DNA of 7,803 nucleotides, from contig JBBRQD010000187.1 in assembly GCA_038227045.1 (NCBI GenBank), positions 1 to 7,803 of the forward strand. Direction: 5' to 3'. A program made the translations under genes and the position numbers. Below the pieces are notes generated by a model. That model saw only the letters and a program-made list of their open reading frames with translations. It searched no databases and was not told where the DNA came from. Source of the stretch: JANXLS01 sp038227045. Its GTDB lineage: Bacteria > Planctomycetota > SZUA-567 > H5-PLA8. Shown here in pieces: positions 1-6,792 of this stretch (positions within the stretch are counted from its first letter, which is position 1; the number at the start of each line of letters is the position of its first letter).

Positions 1-224
1 ACCATGATAACGTTTTTCATCTGGGCCTGGCCTCCTGATTATTGGGTCAATGGGTTGTGAGAGACTTCATTGACTTTTTATCTCGAGGCTATGGCTCTTT
101 CTATTCCATTACATGGTAACTCTCCCGGGGGGAGAGGGGAAAACAAGCGCAACTCCGGTGATTCACACTCTTGCTGGTGTAATTCACCATAGTTTTTCGA
201 TCTCAACCTCTCGAGATTAAAATC
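1..224. other. Intergenic leader with two weak dyads, no gene supported
   Basis: No convincing coding frame is present. Two inverted repeats are visible. CTCTCCC (120-126) pairs with GGGAGAG (130-136) around a GGG loop. GGTGATTCACAC (157-168) pairs with GTGTAATTCACC (177-188) with two mismatches. Neither is followed by a T tract, so neither is a convincing terminator. They may be promoter-proximal structure for the downstream propeller gene or degenerate intergenic repeats. No good -35/-10 pair was found: TTGACT at 70-75 has no -10 at usable spacing. Confidence 0.4.
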
Positions 225-1451
225 ATGATCCCATCAATTTCATCTCGTTCGTTTTCCGCTACGTTCTGTTTCGTCTCTTTATTTTCAATGACGCAAGCAA
301 GCGATTGGCCGCAGTGGCGCGGCCCTACCGGCATGGGCATCTGCGAAGACAGCGGCCTGCCGCTCTCCTGGGGCGGGAAAGACAACGAAAATGTCGTGTG
401 GAAAGTTCCCATCCCGAAGACCGATCAATCCCAATCGTCGCCCATCGTCTGGAAGGACAAGATTTTCATCACGACATCGATCAACAAACCGCTCGAACAG
501 CGCGTCACGTGTTTCAAGAAAAGCGACGGCGCGCAGCTCTGGAGCACGGTTGTGCCGGAAGGCCCGTGGATCATGACCGATCTGCGCGGCGGATATTCCT
601 GTTCGACGCCCTGCACCGATGGCGAACGCGTCTTCGCGCTGTTCGGCTCGTCCACGCTCGCGGCGCTCGATTTCGACGGAAAAATCGTCTGGCAAAAAAG
701 CATCGAGCCGCGCAATTTCGACGTGGCGATTTCCGCCAGCCCGATTCTGTACAAGAGCACGCTCATTCTATTGTGCGATCAAAAGGGAACCTCCTTTATC
801 GCCGCTTATGATCTCAAGACGGGCGAGGTCAAATGGACGGAGAAGCGCCCGAGCGTCAATTTCAATCACAGCACGCCGCTGCTTGCCACCGTGAACGGAA
901 AGCCGCAGTTGTTGATCGGTGCATCCAATGCGCTGCAAGGCGCGGACCCCGAGACTGGAAAGGTGCTCTGGTGGGCGAAGGCCAAAGGCGATATCGCCAC
1001 GCCTGTCTTTGCAAACAATCTGGCCTACATCGACGACGCGCGCGGCGGCCCGGGTGTGTGCGTCGACGCGACGGGCAGCGGTGACGTGACGGCGACACTC
1101 ATCAAGTGGTCGTCCAAGACGCTGGTTGACGGCTTCAATTCGCCGATCATTGCGGACGGGCGGCTTTACCGCTTGTTCAATCAGCTCAAATGCTTCGATC
1201 TGAGCACCGGCGAACTGGTGTACTCCGAAAAACTCGGCGAAAAGCCGCCGCATGCAAGCCCCTTCCTCACGCCCGACGGACGGATCTATTACGCGAGCAG
1301 CGGCACGACGTGGATCGTGAAAACAGGCCCGAAGTTCGAACTGCTCGGAAAGTGCGACCTGGGAGATCCGAGTTCCGCATCCGCCGCCGTGTCGGATGGA
1401 ATGATCGTCTTAAAGGGCGCGAAGTTTCTGTTCTGCATCGGCAAGAAATGA
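225..1451 (+). CDS. Secreted PQQ-like (BamB-type) beta-propeller repeat protein
   Basis: This 408-aa protein probably acts in the periplasm or outside the cell. Residues 1-25 form a signal peptide: a short polar start, a hydrophobic stretch around residues 11-21, and a likely cleavage after TQA (25) before SDW. The mature protein opens with DWPQWRGP (27-34), the signature opening of many PQQ-binding-like propeller proteins in Verrucomicrobiota and Planctomycetota. Propeller blades follow, recognisable by recurring elements such as ALDFDGKIVWQ, AYDLKTGEVKW, GADPETGKVLWW and CFDLSTGELVY, each a strand, a D-x-x-T/D-G turn and a Trp or aromatic. I see no haem-binding CxxCH and no dehydrogenase-specific domain, so an enzymatic PQQ role is not supported; the fold is best treated as a scaffold or binding protein of unknown substrate. 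The ATG at 225 is chosen because it alone gives a complete signal peptide, although no clear Shine-Dalgarno precedes it. A DUF456 gene follows 34 bp downstream, probably on the same transcript. Confidence 0.87.
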   Translation: MIPSISSRSFSATFCFVSLFSMTQASDWPQWRGPTGMGICEDSGLPLSWGGKDNENVVWKVPIPKTDQSQSSPIVWKDKIFITTSINKPLEQRVTCFKKSDGAQLWSTVVPEGPWIMTDLRGGYSCSTPCTDGERVFALFGSSTLAALDFDGKIVWQKSIEPRNFDVAISASPILYKSTLILLCDQKGTSFIAAYDLKTGEVKWTEKRPSVNFNHSTPLLATVNGKPQLLIGASNALQGADPETGKVLWWAKAKGDIATPVFANNLAYIDDARGGPGVCVDATGSGDVTATLIKWSSKTLVDGFNSPIIADGRLYRLFNQLKCFDLSTGELVYSEKLGEKPPHASPFLTPDGRIYYASSGTTWIVKTGPKFELLGKCDLGDPSSASAAVSDGMIVLKGAKFLFCIGKK

Positions 1452-1485
1452 TCGAATTTGCGATCTGCTCACCAGGGAAGCGGTC

Positions 1486-2094
1486 ATGCTAAAAGTCTGG
1501 ATATTCATTCGAGAACACGCCTGGGTGCCATTTTTCCTGAGCGCCAATCTGGCTGGCGTGTTCATGATTCCGCTTGGACTGCCGGGCTTATGGCTTCAAT
1601 TCCTGGCGGTTTTGGCGGTGACCGTCGGCACCGCATGGCTGGGGTCGCCGCATTTGGGCTGGATATGGACGGCTGCGGTGCTCTCGATCGCCATCGTGGC
1701 CGAGATTGTGGATTTTGTCATCGCCAACCTTGGATTTGAGAGCACGAAAGGATCGGGATTGGCAGCCTGGCTTTCGCTGGCCGGCGGCTTTTTTTTTGGG
1801 TTCCTGGGGATGCTCGTTCCCATTCCGATTCCGGTGCTCGGGTCGCTGATCGGTTCGCTCGTCATGTCGTTCGTCGGAACATTCGTGGGTGCCATTCTGG
1901 GCGAGGTTTGGCATCAGAAGCGGCTGGCGGCAAAACTTCAATCCACTGCGAAAACAAAGACACTGAAGCCCGCCTTGCGCGTGGCCACGGGCGCTGTGCT
2001 CGGCCGAGCCTGCGGCATCGCGGCAAAACTCTGGTTCGCATTCGTCGCCTTTTGCCTGGCCACGGTCGGCGTGCTTTGGGACATTGTTCGTTGA
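1486..2094 (+). CDS. DUF456 family integral membrane protein
   Basis: This is a 202-aa, very hydrophobic inner-membrane protein. Likely membrane segments lie near residues 14-33, 36-53, 58-81, 92-110, 114-140 and 180-199, with a basic cytoplasmic-type linker at 143-165 (HQKRLAAK and KTKTLK). The acidic residue pair in the third segment (AEIVDF, 72-77), the Gly-rich GLAAWLSLAGG stretch (91-101) and the Gly-rich helix near 119-139 match the DUF456 pattern. The family has no established biochemical function. The ATG at 1486 has AGGGA at 1474-1478, seven bases upstream, which supports this start. The gene is 34 bp behind the propeller gene and probably co-transcribed with it. A run of nine T (1789-1797) encodes Phe102-Phe104. 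The gene converges on the DUF6807 gene with 27 bp between stops and no clear terminator there. Confidence 0.78.
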   Translation: MLKVWIFIREHAWVPFFLSANLAGVFMIPLGLPGLWLQFLAVLAVTVGTAWLGSPHLGWIWTAAVLSIAIVAEIVDFVIANLGFESTKGSGLAAWLSLAGGFFFGFLGMLVPIPIPVLGSLIGSLVMSFVGTFVGAILGEVWHQKRLAAKLQSTAKTKTLKPALRVATGAVLGRACGIAAKLWFAFVAFCLATVGVLWDIVR

Positions 2095-2121
2095 TACGCG
2101 TCCCGTTGCGTTCAATTCGCG

Positions 2122-3210
2122 CTATTTCGCGAACGTCTTGACGAAATCATCGTACAACGCTTGAGCGTCTTTTTTCTGCGCGGCTTTTTCATCGGCGGTC
2201 GGAATCGCTTTTAAATTCTTCTCCGACTCGGTCACGATGCGGAACGTCAACGGCAGCACGTCATCCTTCTTCAGACTCGTTGAAAAAAAGTATCCGAAGC
2301 GGCCATACCCGCGCATCGATAATTCTTCAACCGGGCTATTGGGCGCGTTTATATGCGTTGCGGAATACCAGTGTTCGCCGACAGGGAAGATCAGACGGGC
2401 AAACTTGAATTCCTTGCTTTTCCAAGCTCCCTTTGTCTCCGGAACTTCGGGTTCAAAGACGTACGCGGTGGTGTAATCCGCACCGATGGCGTTCTTGGCT
2501 TTGTCGTTCTGAATCTTGGTCTTGAGAATCTCGGATGAGCCGCGGAAATGCACGCCAGCGTGCTGCAAGTCGCCGCCCAGCGTGAGATCGCGCGCGGCTT
2601 TCAATTCGAATTTCAGGTCAACCTGCGTCTTTTTCCCCTCCGGGCGCGAGATCTTCATCGTGCGCGTTTCGGTCAGCAGCAGGTCGCTGCCGGATGCGTC
2701 TTTGTTGCCCGCGTGCCAGGCGATCGTCGCGACAATCGTTCCGCTGTCCGCGCCGCCTTCGGCTTTTTCAATTTTCGAGACGTCCATCTTGCCGCCGTTG
2801 TTGAAATGCCAGAGATCAAAACTGCCTTTGGGATCGATGGCGCCTTCCGCTGGTTTGGCTTCGCCTTTGGCCGCTTTTACGGGACCGCCGAGATCCGAAC
2901 TGATTTTATTCCAGCCGATATAGATACCGCGGTGGTGCGGCAAATCCTGCTTCGGATCCCATTGAGTCAAACAATCCCCTTCCTCGCTGTAGACGTGTAA
3001 ATACGGATTGATCTGTCCTTCGCCGTAAATGAAGCGCGCAACGAGCTTGCCGTCGAGCAGCACATCGACCTTGCGGCCAGGCGGATCGATTCGTGCGTCT
3101 TCCTTGGTGTTGACGTCGTCTTTGACCGTCCATTCGGAGGAGAAGGCTGAGAGGGAACTCAACGCAACTAAAATGCAAAACGCGGCCTGCAAACGAAAAT
3201 ATTTCAACAT
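2122..3210 (-). CDS. Secreted DUF6807 ('PmoA-like') family protein
   Basis: This is a complete 362-aa protein. Residues 1-24 form a signal peptide with hydrophobic core FCILVALSSLSAF, so the protein is exported. The body matches the family labelled DUF6807 or 'methane oxygenase PmoA' in domain databases: LPHHRGIYIGWN (90-101), LQHAGVHFRG (215-224) and RGYGRFGYFF (300-309), with many beta-strand-like stretches and a charged C-terminal helix (337-361). Conserved His residues (92, 93, 217, 221) could form a metal or active site; this is inference. The 'PmoA' name is misleading: the protein is soluble and secreted, whereas true PmoA is a multi-span membrane subunit of particulate methane monooxygenase. 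The family is common in Planctomycetota and Verrucomicrobiota, often near carbohydrate-related genes. The ATG at 3210 gives the full signal peptide; a GGAGAG sits about 12 bases upstream, a rather long spacing. The gene is divergent from hldD. Confidence 0.82.
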   Translation of the reverse strand: MLKYFRLQAAFCILVALSSLSAFSSEWTVKDDVNTKEDARIDPPGRKVDVLLDGKLVARFIYGEGQINPYLHVYSEEGDCLTQWDPKQDLPHHRGIYIGWNKISSDLGGPVKAAKGEAKPAEGAIDPKGSFDLWHFNNGGKMDVSKIEKAEGGADSGTIVATIAWHAGNKDASGSDLLLTETRTMKISRPEGKKTQVDLKFELKAARDLTLGGDLQHAGVHFRGSSEILKTKIQNDKAKNAIGADYTTAYVFEPEVPETKGAWKSKEFKFARLIFPVGEHWYSATHINAPNSPVEELSMRGYGRFGYFFSTSLKKDDVLPLTFRIVTESEKNLKAIPTADEKAAQKKDAQALYDDFVKTFAK

Positions 3211-3325
3211 GATGGCTTACATCTCTCCAAGTAAAAGGTTCAATTCCAATCCCTTTGAGTACACCGGTTGGCGGGTAGGCTCCATATTAAAGCTCGATTC
3301 GCGCTCCAAACGTAGGTGGTTTATA

Positions 3326-3348
3326 CGGCAATTTTCAGTAAACTGCCG
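3326..3348 (+). promoter_or_regulatory. Inverted repeat in the hldD 5' leader
   Basis: CGGCAATTT (3326-3334) can pair with AAACTGCCG (3340-3348) with one A/C mismatch around a 5-nt loop. It lies 25 bases before the hldD ATG, between the divergent DUF6807 and hldD genes, so the promoters of both should be nearby. It could be an operator or a leader hairpin. I found no convincing -35/-10 pair to place it against. Confidence 0.25.
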
Positions 3349-3361
3349 CCGATGCTATTTT

Positions 3362-3367
3362 GAGGAG
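3362..3367 (+). promoter_or_regulatory. Ribosome binding site that decides the hldD start
   Basis: GAGGAG lies six bases before the ATG at 3374. An ATG at 3368 in the same frame directly abuts this site and would leave no spacing. The frame stays open upstream to 3029, but those codons lie antisense to the DUF6807 gene or in the intergenic leader. Start at 3374 also puts the Rossmann strand (MIVVTGAAGFIG) exactly at the N terminus, as in the family. Confidence 0.75.
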
Positions 3368-3373
3368 ATGTGC

Positions 3374-4324
3374 ATGATCGTAGTGACTGGCGCTGCCGGC
3401 TTCATTGGCGCGAACATTGTCAGCGCATTGAATGCGCAAGGCGAAGCGGACATTGTCGCCGTCGACGTGTCGCGAAGCGCCACGCCGTATCTGAATGCGT
3501 TGCGTATTCGTGAATTTGTCGAACGCGATGCGCTCGGCTCCTGGCTTGAACGCAATGCCCCGGCGGTGCGCACGATTATTCACATGGGCGCGTGCAGCGA
3601 CACGACGAATTCAGACCACGATTTTATGATGCGCAATAATTTCGACTACACGCGTTCGCTCTGGAATTTCTGCGCGGCTCATGGCGTGCGGTTTGTCTAC
3701 GCGTCGAGCGCCGCGACTTATGGCGACGGTTCGATGGGTTACGACGACCGCGCCGATCCGTCGCGTCTGAAACCGTTGAATCTCTATGGCGAATCCAAGC
3801 AGCGCTTCGACCTCTGGGCGCTCGAACAGAAGCAGACGCCCGACGGCTGGGCCGGTTTGAAATTCTTCAATGTGTACGGACCGCGCGAAGCGCACAAAGG
3901 CCGCATGGCGTCGGTCGCGTTGCATGCGTTCAAACAAATCGCTGAAACCGGCAGTGTGAAACTGTTCGCGTCCGACCGCCCCGGAATTCCCGACGGCGGC
4001 CAGATGCGCGATTTCATCTACGTCAAGGATGTCGTTTCAGCCGTGCTGCATTGCGCGCGCGTTCCGCGCGAAAAGATTGGCGCTCTGTTCAACGCCGGCA
4101 CCGGAAAAGCGCGATCCTTCGCGGACCTCGCGAAAGCTGTATTTCGGGCACTGAATCGCGAACCGAACATTCAATACATTCCGATGCCGGACGATTTGAA
4201 AGGCAAGTATCAATATTTTACCGAAGCGAAAATGGAGAAGCTCCGCGCGTCGGGATGGACCCAGCCCTTTCACTTGCTCGAAGATGGCGTGAGCGACTAC
4301 GTCAAAATAGTGAGCAACGAGTAG
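3374..4324 (+). CDS. hldD: ADP-L-glycero-D-manno-heptose 6-epimerase
   Basis: HldD (RfaD) converts ADP-D-glycero-beta-D-manno-heptose to ADP-L-glycero-beta-D-manno-heptose in the cytoplasm, the last step before heptose is added to the lipopolysaccharide inner core. The 316-aa product is close to the usual length of about 310. It is an extended SDR with an N-terminal NAD(P) site VTGAAGFIG (4-12), the family motif HMGACSDTT (70-78), SSAATYG (111-117) with the Ser/Thr region of the catalytic site, and YGESK (138-142) supplying the YxxxK Tyr138 and Lys142. FFNVYGPRE (164-172) and MRDFIYVKDV (211-220) are further hallmarks. The C-terminal substrate domain includes FNAGTGKARSF and KYQYFTEA. All key residues appear intact. 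hldE follows after 38 bp in the same direction, making a two-gene ADP-heptose unit. The start at 3374 is set by the ribosome binding site at 3362-3367. Confidence 0.95.
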   Translation: MIVVTGAAGFIGANIVSALNAQGEADIVAVDVSRSATPYLNALRIREFVERDALGSWLERNAPAVRTIIHMGACSDTTNSDHDFMMRNNFDYTRSLWNFCAAHGVRFVYASSAATYGDGSMGYDDRADPSRLKPLNLYGESKQRFDLWALEQKQTPDGWAGLKFFNVYGPREAHKGRMASVALHAFKQIAETGSVKLFASDRPGIPDGGQMRDFIYVKDVVSAVLHCARVPREKIGALFNAGTGKARSFADLAKAVFRALNREPNIQYIPMPDDLKGKYQYFTEAKMEKLRASGWTQPFHLLEDGVSDYVKIVSNE

Positions 4325-4344
4325 GACGGGCTGCCAGCCCGTCC
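4324..4344 (+). repeat. Perfect 9-bp hairpin at the hldD stop codon
   Basis: GGACGGGCT (4324-4332) and AGCCCGTCC (4336-4344) are exact reverse complements around GCC. The stem begins on the G of the hldD TAG. No T run follows, so it is not a classical terminator; it sits just before the hldE Shine-Dalgarno (AAGGA, 4351-4355). It may be an extragenic palindromic repeat or an mRNA structure affecting hldD end stability or hldE expression. Confidence 0.6.
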
Positions 4345-4362
4345 AATTTCAAGGATTAATAA

Positions 4363-5868
4363 ATGCCCCCTTTTCAAGAACCCGATCAAGACACCATCCG
4401 AACATTGCTGCATTCGATGACGGGCCGGCGTGTCCTGGTGCTCGGCGACGGCATGTTGGACGGCTATATCTACGGCCATTCGTCGCGGCTCTCGCCTGAA
4501 GCGCCGGTGCAGGTTGTGGATATCGACCGAGAAGAGTACCTGCTCGGCGGCGCGGCGAACGTCGCCAAACTGCTGGTCGCGCTCGGGGCGAAAGTGTCGA
4601 TATGTTGCGTCATCGGCACCGATCTCGAGGCGCGGCAGTTTCTCGACGACGCGGCGGGCTTGAACATCGACACCAGCGCCGTCGTGCATGATCCGGCCGT
4701 GCGAACGACGCTGAAACTGCGCATCGTTTCGGGACGCCAGCATGTGGTGCGCGTGGACCGCGATCCGCGCTGCGCCTATTCGCAAAAGACGATCGACACG
4801 CTGGCCGAAATGGCGGAGGCTGCCGCCGCGAAAGTGGACGCGGTTTTGTTGAGCGACTACGCCAAAGGCGTCTTGACCGAGAAGACCTGCGCGGCGGCAA
4901 TTCGCGGCGCGGCGGGCAGGCCGGTGCTGGTCGATCCGAAAGGCAAGGACTGGCGGAAATACGCCGGGGCCACCTTGGTCAAACCCAATTTTGGCGAAGC
5001 GAAATCGTTCCTCGCGGCACACGATTCGGCGATTCTAACGGTCAATTCCGGCGCGGATGACGGTGATTGCGAGCGCATGGCGGCGCAATTGCGCGCGGGC
5101 CTGCATGTCGCCAACGTGGTCGTGACGCGGGGACAGTATGGCATCTCGCTGGCCCAGGCAGACGGAAGCAACTGCTCCTTCGCCGGGCGGCATCTACCCG
5201 CGAAAGACGAAGCGGGCGCGGGCGACGCGGTCGCGGCGGCGACGTGTCTGGCTCTGGCGGCGGGCGCGCCGATTGCCGAGAGCGTCTGGCTGGGAAATCT
5301 GGCGGGCGCGGTGATGGCATCGAAATTCGCCACGCACGCGGTCACCGATTTCGAACTGCTCGAAGCGCTCGGCGCCAGTTACCCCAGCTCGCGCAAGAAA
5401 TTGATGACAGCCGCGCAAGCGGCGGAATTCGCCGCGGCGTTGCGCAAGGAAAACAAGAAAGTCGTCTTCACCAACGGCTGCTTCGACATCCTGCATCTCG
5501 GCCACATGACCTACCTCGAAAGCGCGCGCCAACTGGGCGACGCGTTGATCGTGGCGGTCAACACGGACGACTCAGTGCGGCGGCTAAACAAAGGCCCCAA
5601 CCGCCCAGTCAATCCCGAAGGAGACCGCTCAGGCCTCATTTCAAGCATGGCATGCGTCGATGCGGTGGTGATGTTCAACGAAGACACGCCGTACGAAATC
5701 ATCAAAGCAATCAAGCCGCACGTGCTGTGCAAAGGCGCGGATTACAAAAGCAAAGAGGACGTGGTAGGCTGGGATATTGTCGAAGCAAACGGCGGCCGCG
5801 TGGCGCTGATTCCGCTGGTTGAGGGGCGGAGCACGTCGAAGGTGATTGAGAAGATTAATAAGGATTAG
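4363..5868 (+). CDS. hldE: Bifunctional heptose-7-phosphate kinase / heptose-1-phosphate adenylyltransferase
   Basis: HldE (RfaE) carries two activities of ADP-heptose synthesis: it phosphorylates D-glycero-beta-D-manno-heptose 7-phosphate at C1, and after phosphatase action it adenylylates heptose 1-phosphate. At 501 aa it is a full two-domain fusion, slightly longer than the E. coli enzyme (about 477). The kinase domain (about 20-340, ribokinase/PfkB fold) shows LGDGMLDGYIYG (27-38), LGGAANVA (61-68), LVDPKGKDW (189-197), VKPNFGEA (206-213) and the catalytic GAGD (285-288, Asp288). The nucleotidyltransferase domain (about 365-501) shows FTNGCFDILHLGH (369-381) with the HxGH motif at 378-381, then GPNRPVNPEGDR (411-422) and GRSTSKVIEKI (488-498). 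The segment before GAGD reads DEA where E. coli has DTT, a mild variation. AAGGA at 4351-4355 is seven bases upstream of the ATG. It is cytoplasmic and its product feeds HldD, encoded just upstream. gmhA and gmhB are not in the window. Confidence 0.96.
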   Translation: MPPFQEPDQDTIRTLLHSMTGRRVLVLGDGMLDGYIYGHSSRLSPEAPVQVVDIDREEYLLGGAANVAKLLVALGAKVSICCVIGTDLEARQFLDDAAGLNIDTSAVVHDPAVRTTLKLRIVSGRQHVVRVDRDPRCAYSQKTIDTLAEMAEAAAAKVDAVLLSDYAKGVLTEKTCAAAIRGAAGRPVLVDPKGKDWRKYAGATLVKPNFGEAKSFLAAHDSAILTVNSGADDGDCERMAAQLRAGLHVANVVVTRGQYGISLAQADGSNCSFAGRHLPAKDEAGAGDAVAAATCLALAAGAPIAESVWLGNLAGAVMASKFATHAVTDFELLEALGASYPSSRKKLMTAAQAAEFAAALRKENKKVVFTNGCFDILHLGHMTYLESARQLGDALIVAVNTDDSVRRLNKGPNRPVNPEGDRSGLISSMACVDAVVMFNEDTPYEIIKAIKPHVLCKGADYKSKEDVVGWDIVEANGGRVALIPLVEGRSTSKVIEKINKD

Positions 5869-5892
5869 ATCGTGACGCCAAGGTGAAGCTTT

Positions 5893-6552
5893 TTATTCCT
5901 GTGGTATTTTAGCTGGGCCACTCACGGGGGCATTTAATTTTAATTCGCCCTGAATTCCTATCGCGCGTTTTTTCAACGCGGATTTAATTCTTTCCAAGGT
6001 TGAATTATCAACACAAATATACGCTGCCGGATGTAACGTTCCATCTTTATATTTCCAATATGCCAGAAACCGAAATCCGAATCGTCGATATACCGACAAC
6101 GAGTCTTTCACCGCGAATATCCCTACGAAATTTCCAAGTCGATGGGGTTCCAATTGAGCTATGCGCAACAGAACGAGTGTGGATCCAATTCGCTGTCGTT
6201 GAAATTTGGGGACTACCATTCCATAGACAAGTGTAGATGAATTATTGCCGGCGAGTTCGATTCCGCCAAATCCAATGATTTCAGAATTAAATTCCACAAC
6301 GATAAACGCTTTGTTTTCATTCGCCAAATAATTCGCAAACTGCCCTAATCCATCCAGAGGGAACCGACCCAGTTCAACCTCTCGATAGATTGCAACGCAC
6401 GCGTTAAAATCCGATTTATGGTAAGGACGAAAGGTCACTGGAAGTTTCAGCGGAGGAAAAAGTGCCCCTTCAAGTGATGACTTTCGCGTAAAGAATCGCA
6501 TCACAAAAGCGAATACGGTTCCACTTCCAAACATCTTGAAAAACCGGGACAT
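5893..6552 (-). CDS. GNAT family N-acetyltransferase
   Basis: This 219-aa protein has a GNAT core at about residues 38-175. FRPYHKSDFNACVAIYREVE (41-60) fits the first strand and helix. YGMVVPKFQRQRIGSTLVLL (110-129) is motif A with the acetyl-CoA loop Q120-R-I-G123-S-T125; the last position, usually Gly or Ala, is Thr here. SLSVYRRFGFR (151-161) is motif B with the usual YxxFGF pattern. It should transfer an acetyl group from acetyl-CoA to an amine, but the substrate cannot be read from sequence. The N-terminal 22 residues are rich in Phe and basic residues and precede the core; they could be an amphipathic membrane-contacting helix. The C-terminal 40 residues are basic and look like an extension. 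The ATG at 6552 has GGGAGAGG just upstream, which supports this start. The stop is 24 bp from that of hldE, on the opposite strand. Base composition is clearly AT-richer than hldE (for example 20 G+C in 6001-6060 against 39 in 4801-4860), suggesting a different origin. Confidence 0.83.
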   Translation of the reverse strand: MSRFFKMFGSGTVFAFVMRFFTRKSSLEGALFPPLKLPVTFRPYHKSDFNACVAIYREVELGRFPLDGLGQFANYLANENKAFIVVEFNSEIIGFGGIELAGNNSSTLVYGMVVPKFQRQRIGSTLVLLRIAQLEPHRLGNFVGIFAVKDSLSVYRRFGFRFLAYWKYKDGTLHPAAYICVDNSTLERIKSALKKRAIGIQGELKLNAPVSGPAKIPQE

Positions 6553-6594
6553 GTACCTCTCCCTTTGCCGTCTGCACTTGATACCTTGAAATAC

Positions 6595-6642
6595 CGTGAC
6601 AGAGCACTACCTTTTAGATCCAAAAGGTAGTGCTCCGTCACG
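6595..6642. repeat. 48-nt near-perfect hairpin upstream of the GNAT gene
   Basis: The left arm 6595-6615 (CGTGACAGAGCACTAC then CTTTT) and the right arm 6622-6642 (AAAAG then GTAGTGCTCCGTCACG) are reverse complements over 21 bp with one A/C mismatch (G-U on the other strand). The loop is 6 nt (6616-6621). The loop-proximal A/T block sits inside the stem, and no T tract follows the stem on either strand, so it is not a standard terminator. It lies 42 bases upstream of the GNAT start codon. It may be a REP-like or miniature mobile palindrome, or a structured 5' leader. Confidence 0.7.
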
Positions 6643-6792
6643 AAATTCAATGAGGCTCCTGAGATCATTCCGCCAATCGCCGTCTCGCCATCCCCGACAG
6701 CAGGCGAACTGGCCGTCCGGAGGACGAACGGAGACCATGATAAAATGTCGAGTGGCCTGTCACCTAAATTTCATAATTGAACAGGACCGTTT
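6643..6792. other. Short noncoding stretch with no recognised feature
   Basis: This segment lies between the hairpin and the end of the 176-aa gene. It contains a small dyad, CGTCC (6714-6718) with GGACG (6722-6726), and the spaced pair CCTGT (6756-6760) and ACAGG (6781-6785). I see no believable coding frame and no clear terminator for the minus-strand gene that ends at 6793. It could be degraded mobile-element sequence, but no terminal repeats are visible. Confidence 0.35.

Noticed and set aside
70..95. TTGACT as a -35 box for the propeller gene
   Set aside because: The only TATAAT-like sequence (TATGGC, 90-95) is at 14-bp spacing and matches weakly.
768..1253. Minus-strand frame of 161 codons opposite the propeller gene
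   Set aside because: It is a composition shadow with no motif; the plus-strand gene is clearly real.
1588..2115. Minus-strand frame of 175 codons opposite the DUF456 gene
   Set aside because: Its low-complexity hydrophilic content mirrors the hydrophobic membrane gene on the other strand.
3029..3373. Upstream in-frame extension of hldD giving a 431-aa protein
   Set aside because: The extra 115 codons lie antisense to the DUF6807 gene and in its upstream gap, while a good Shine-Dalgarno and the family N terminus fit the ATG at 3374.
4297..5022. Long minus-strand open frame (241 codons) opposite hldE
   Set aside because: It is a shadow of the GC-rich hldE codons: Arg/Gly/Ala-rich composition, no recognisable motif, and complete overlap with a well-supported gene.
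5067..5822. Plus-strand frame of 251 codons inside hldE
   Set aside because: It is Arg/Gly-rich out-of-frame reading of hldE with no family signature.
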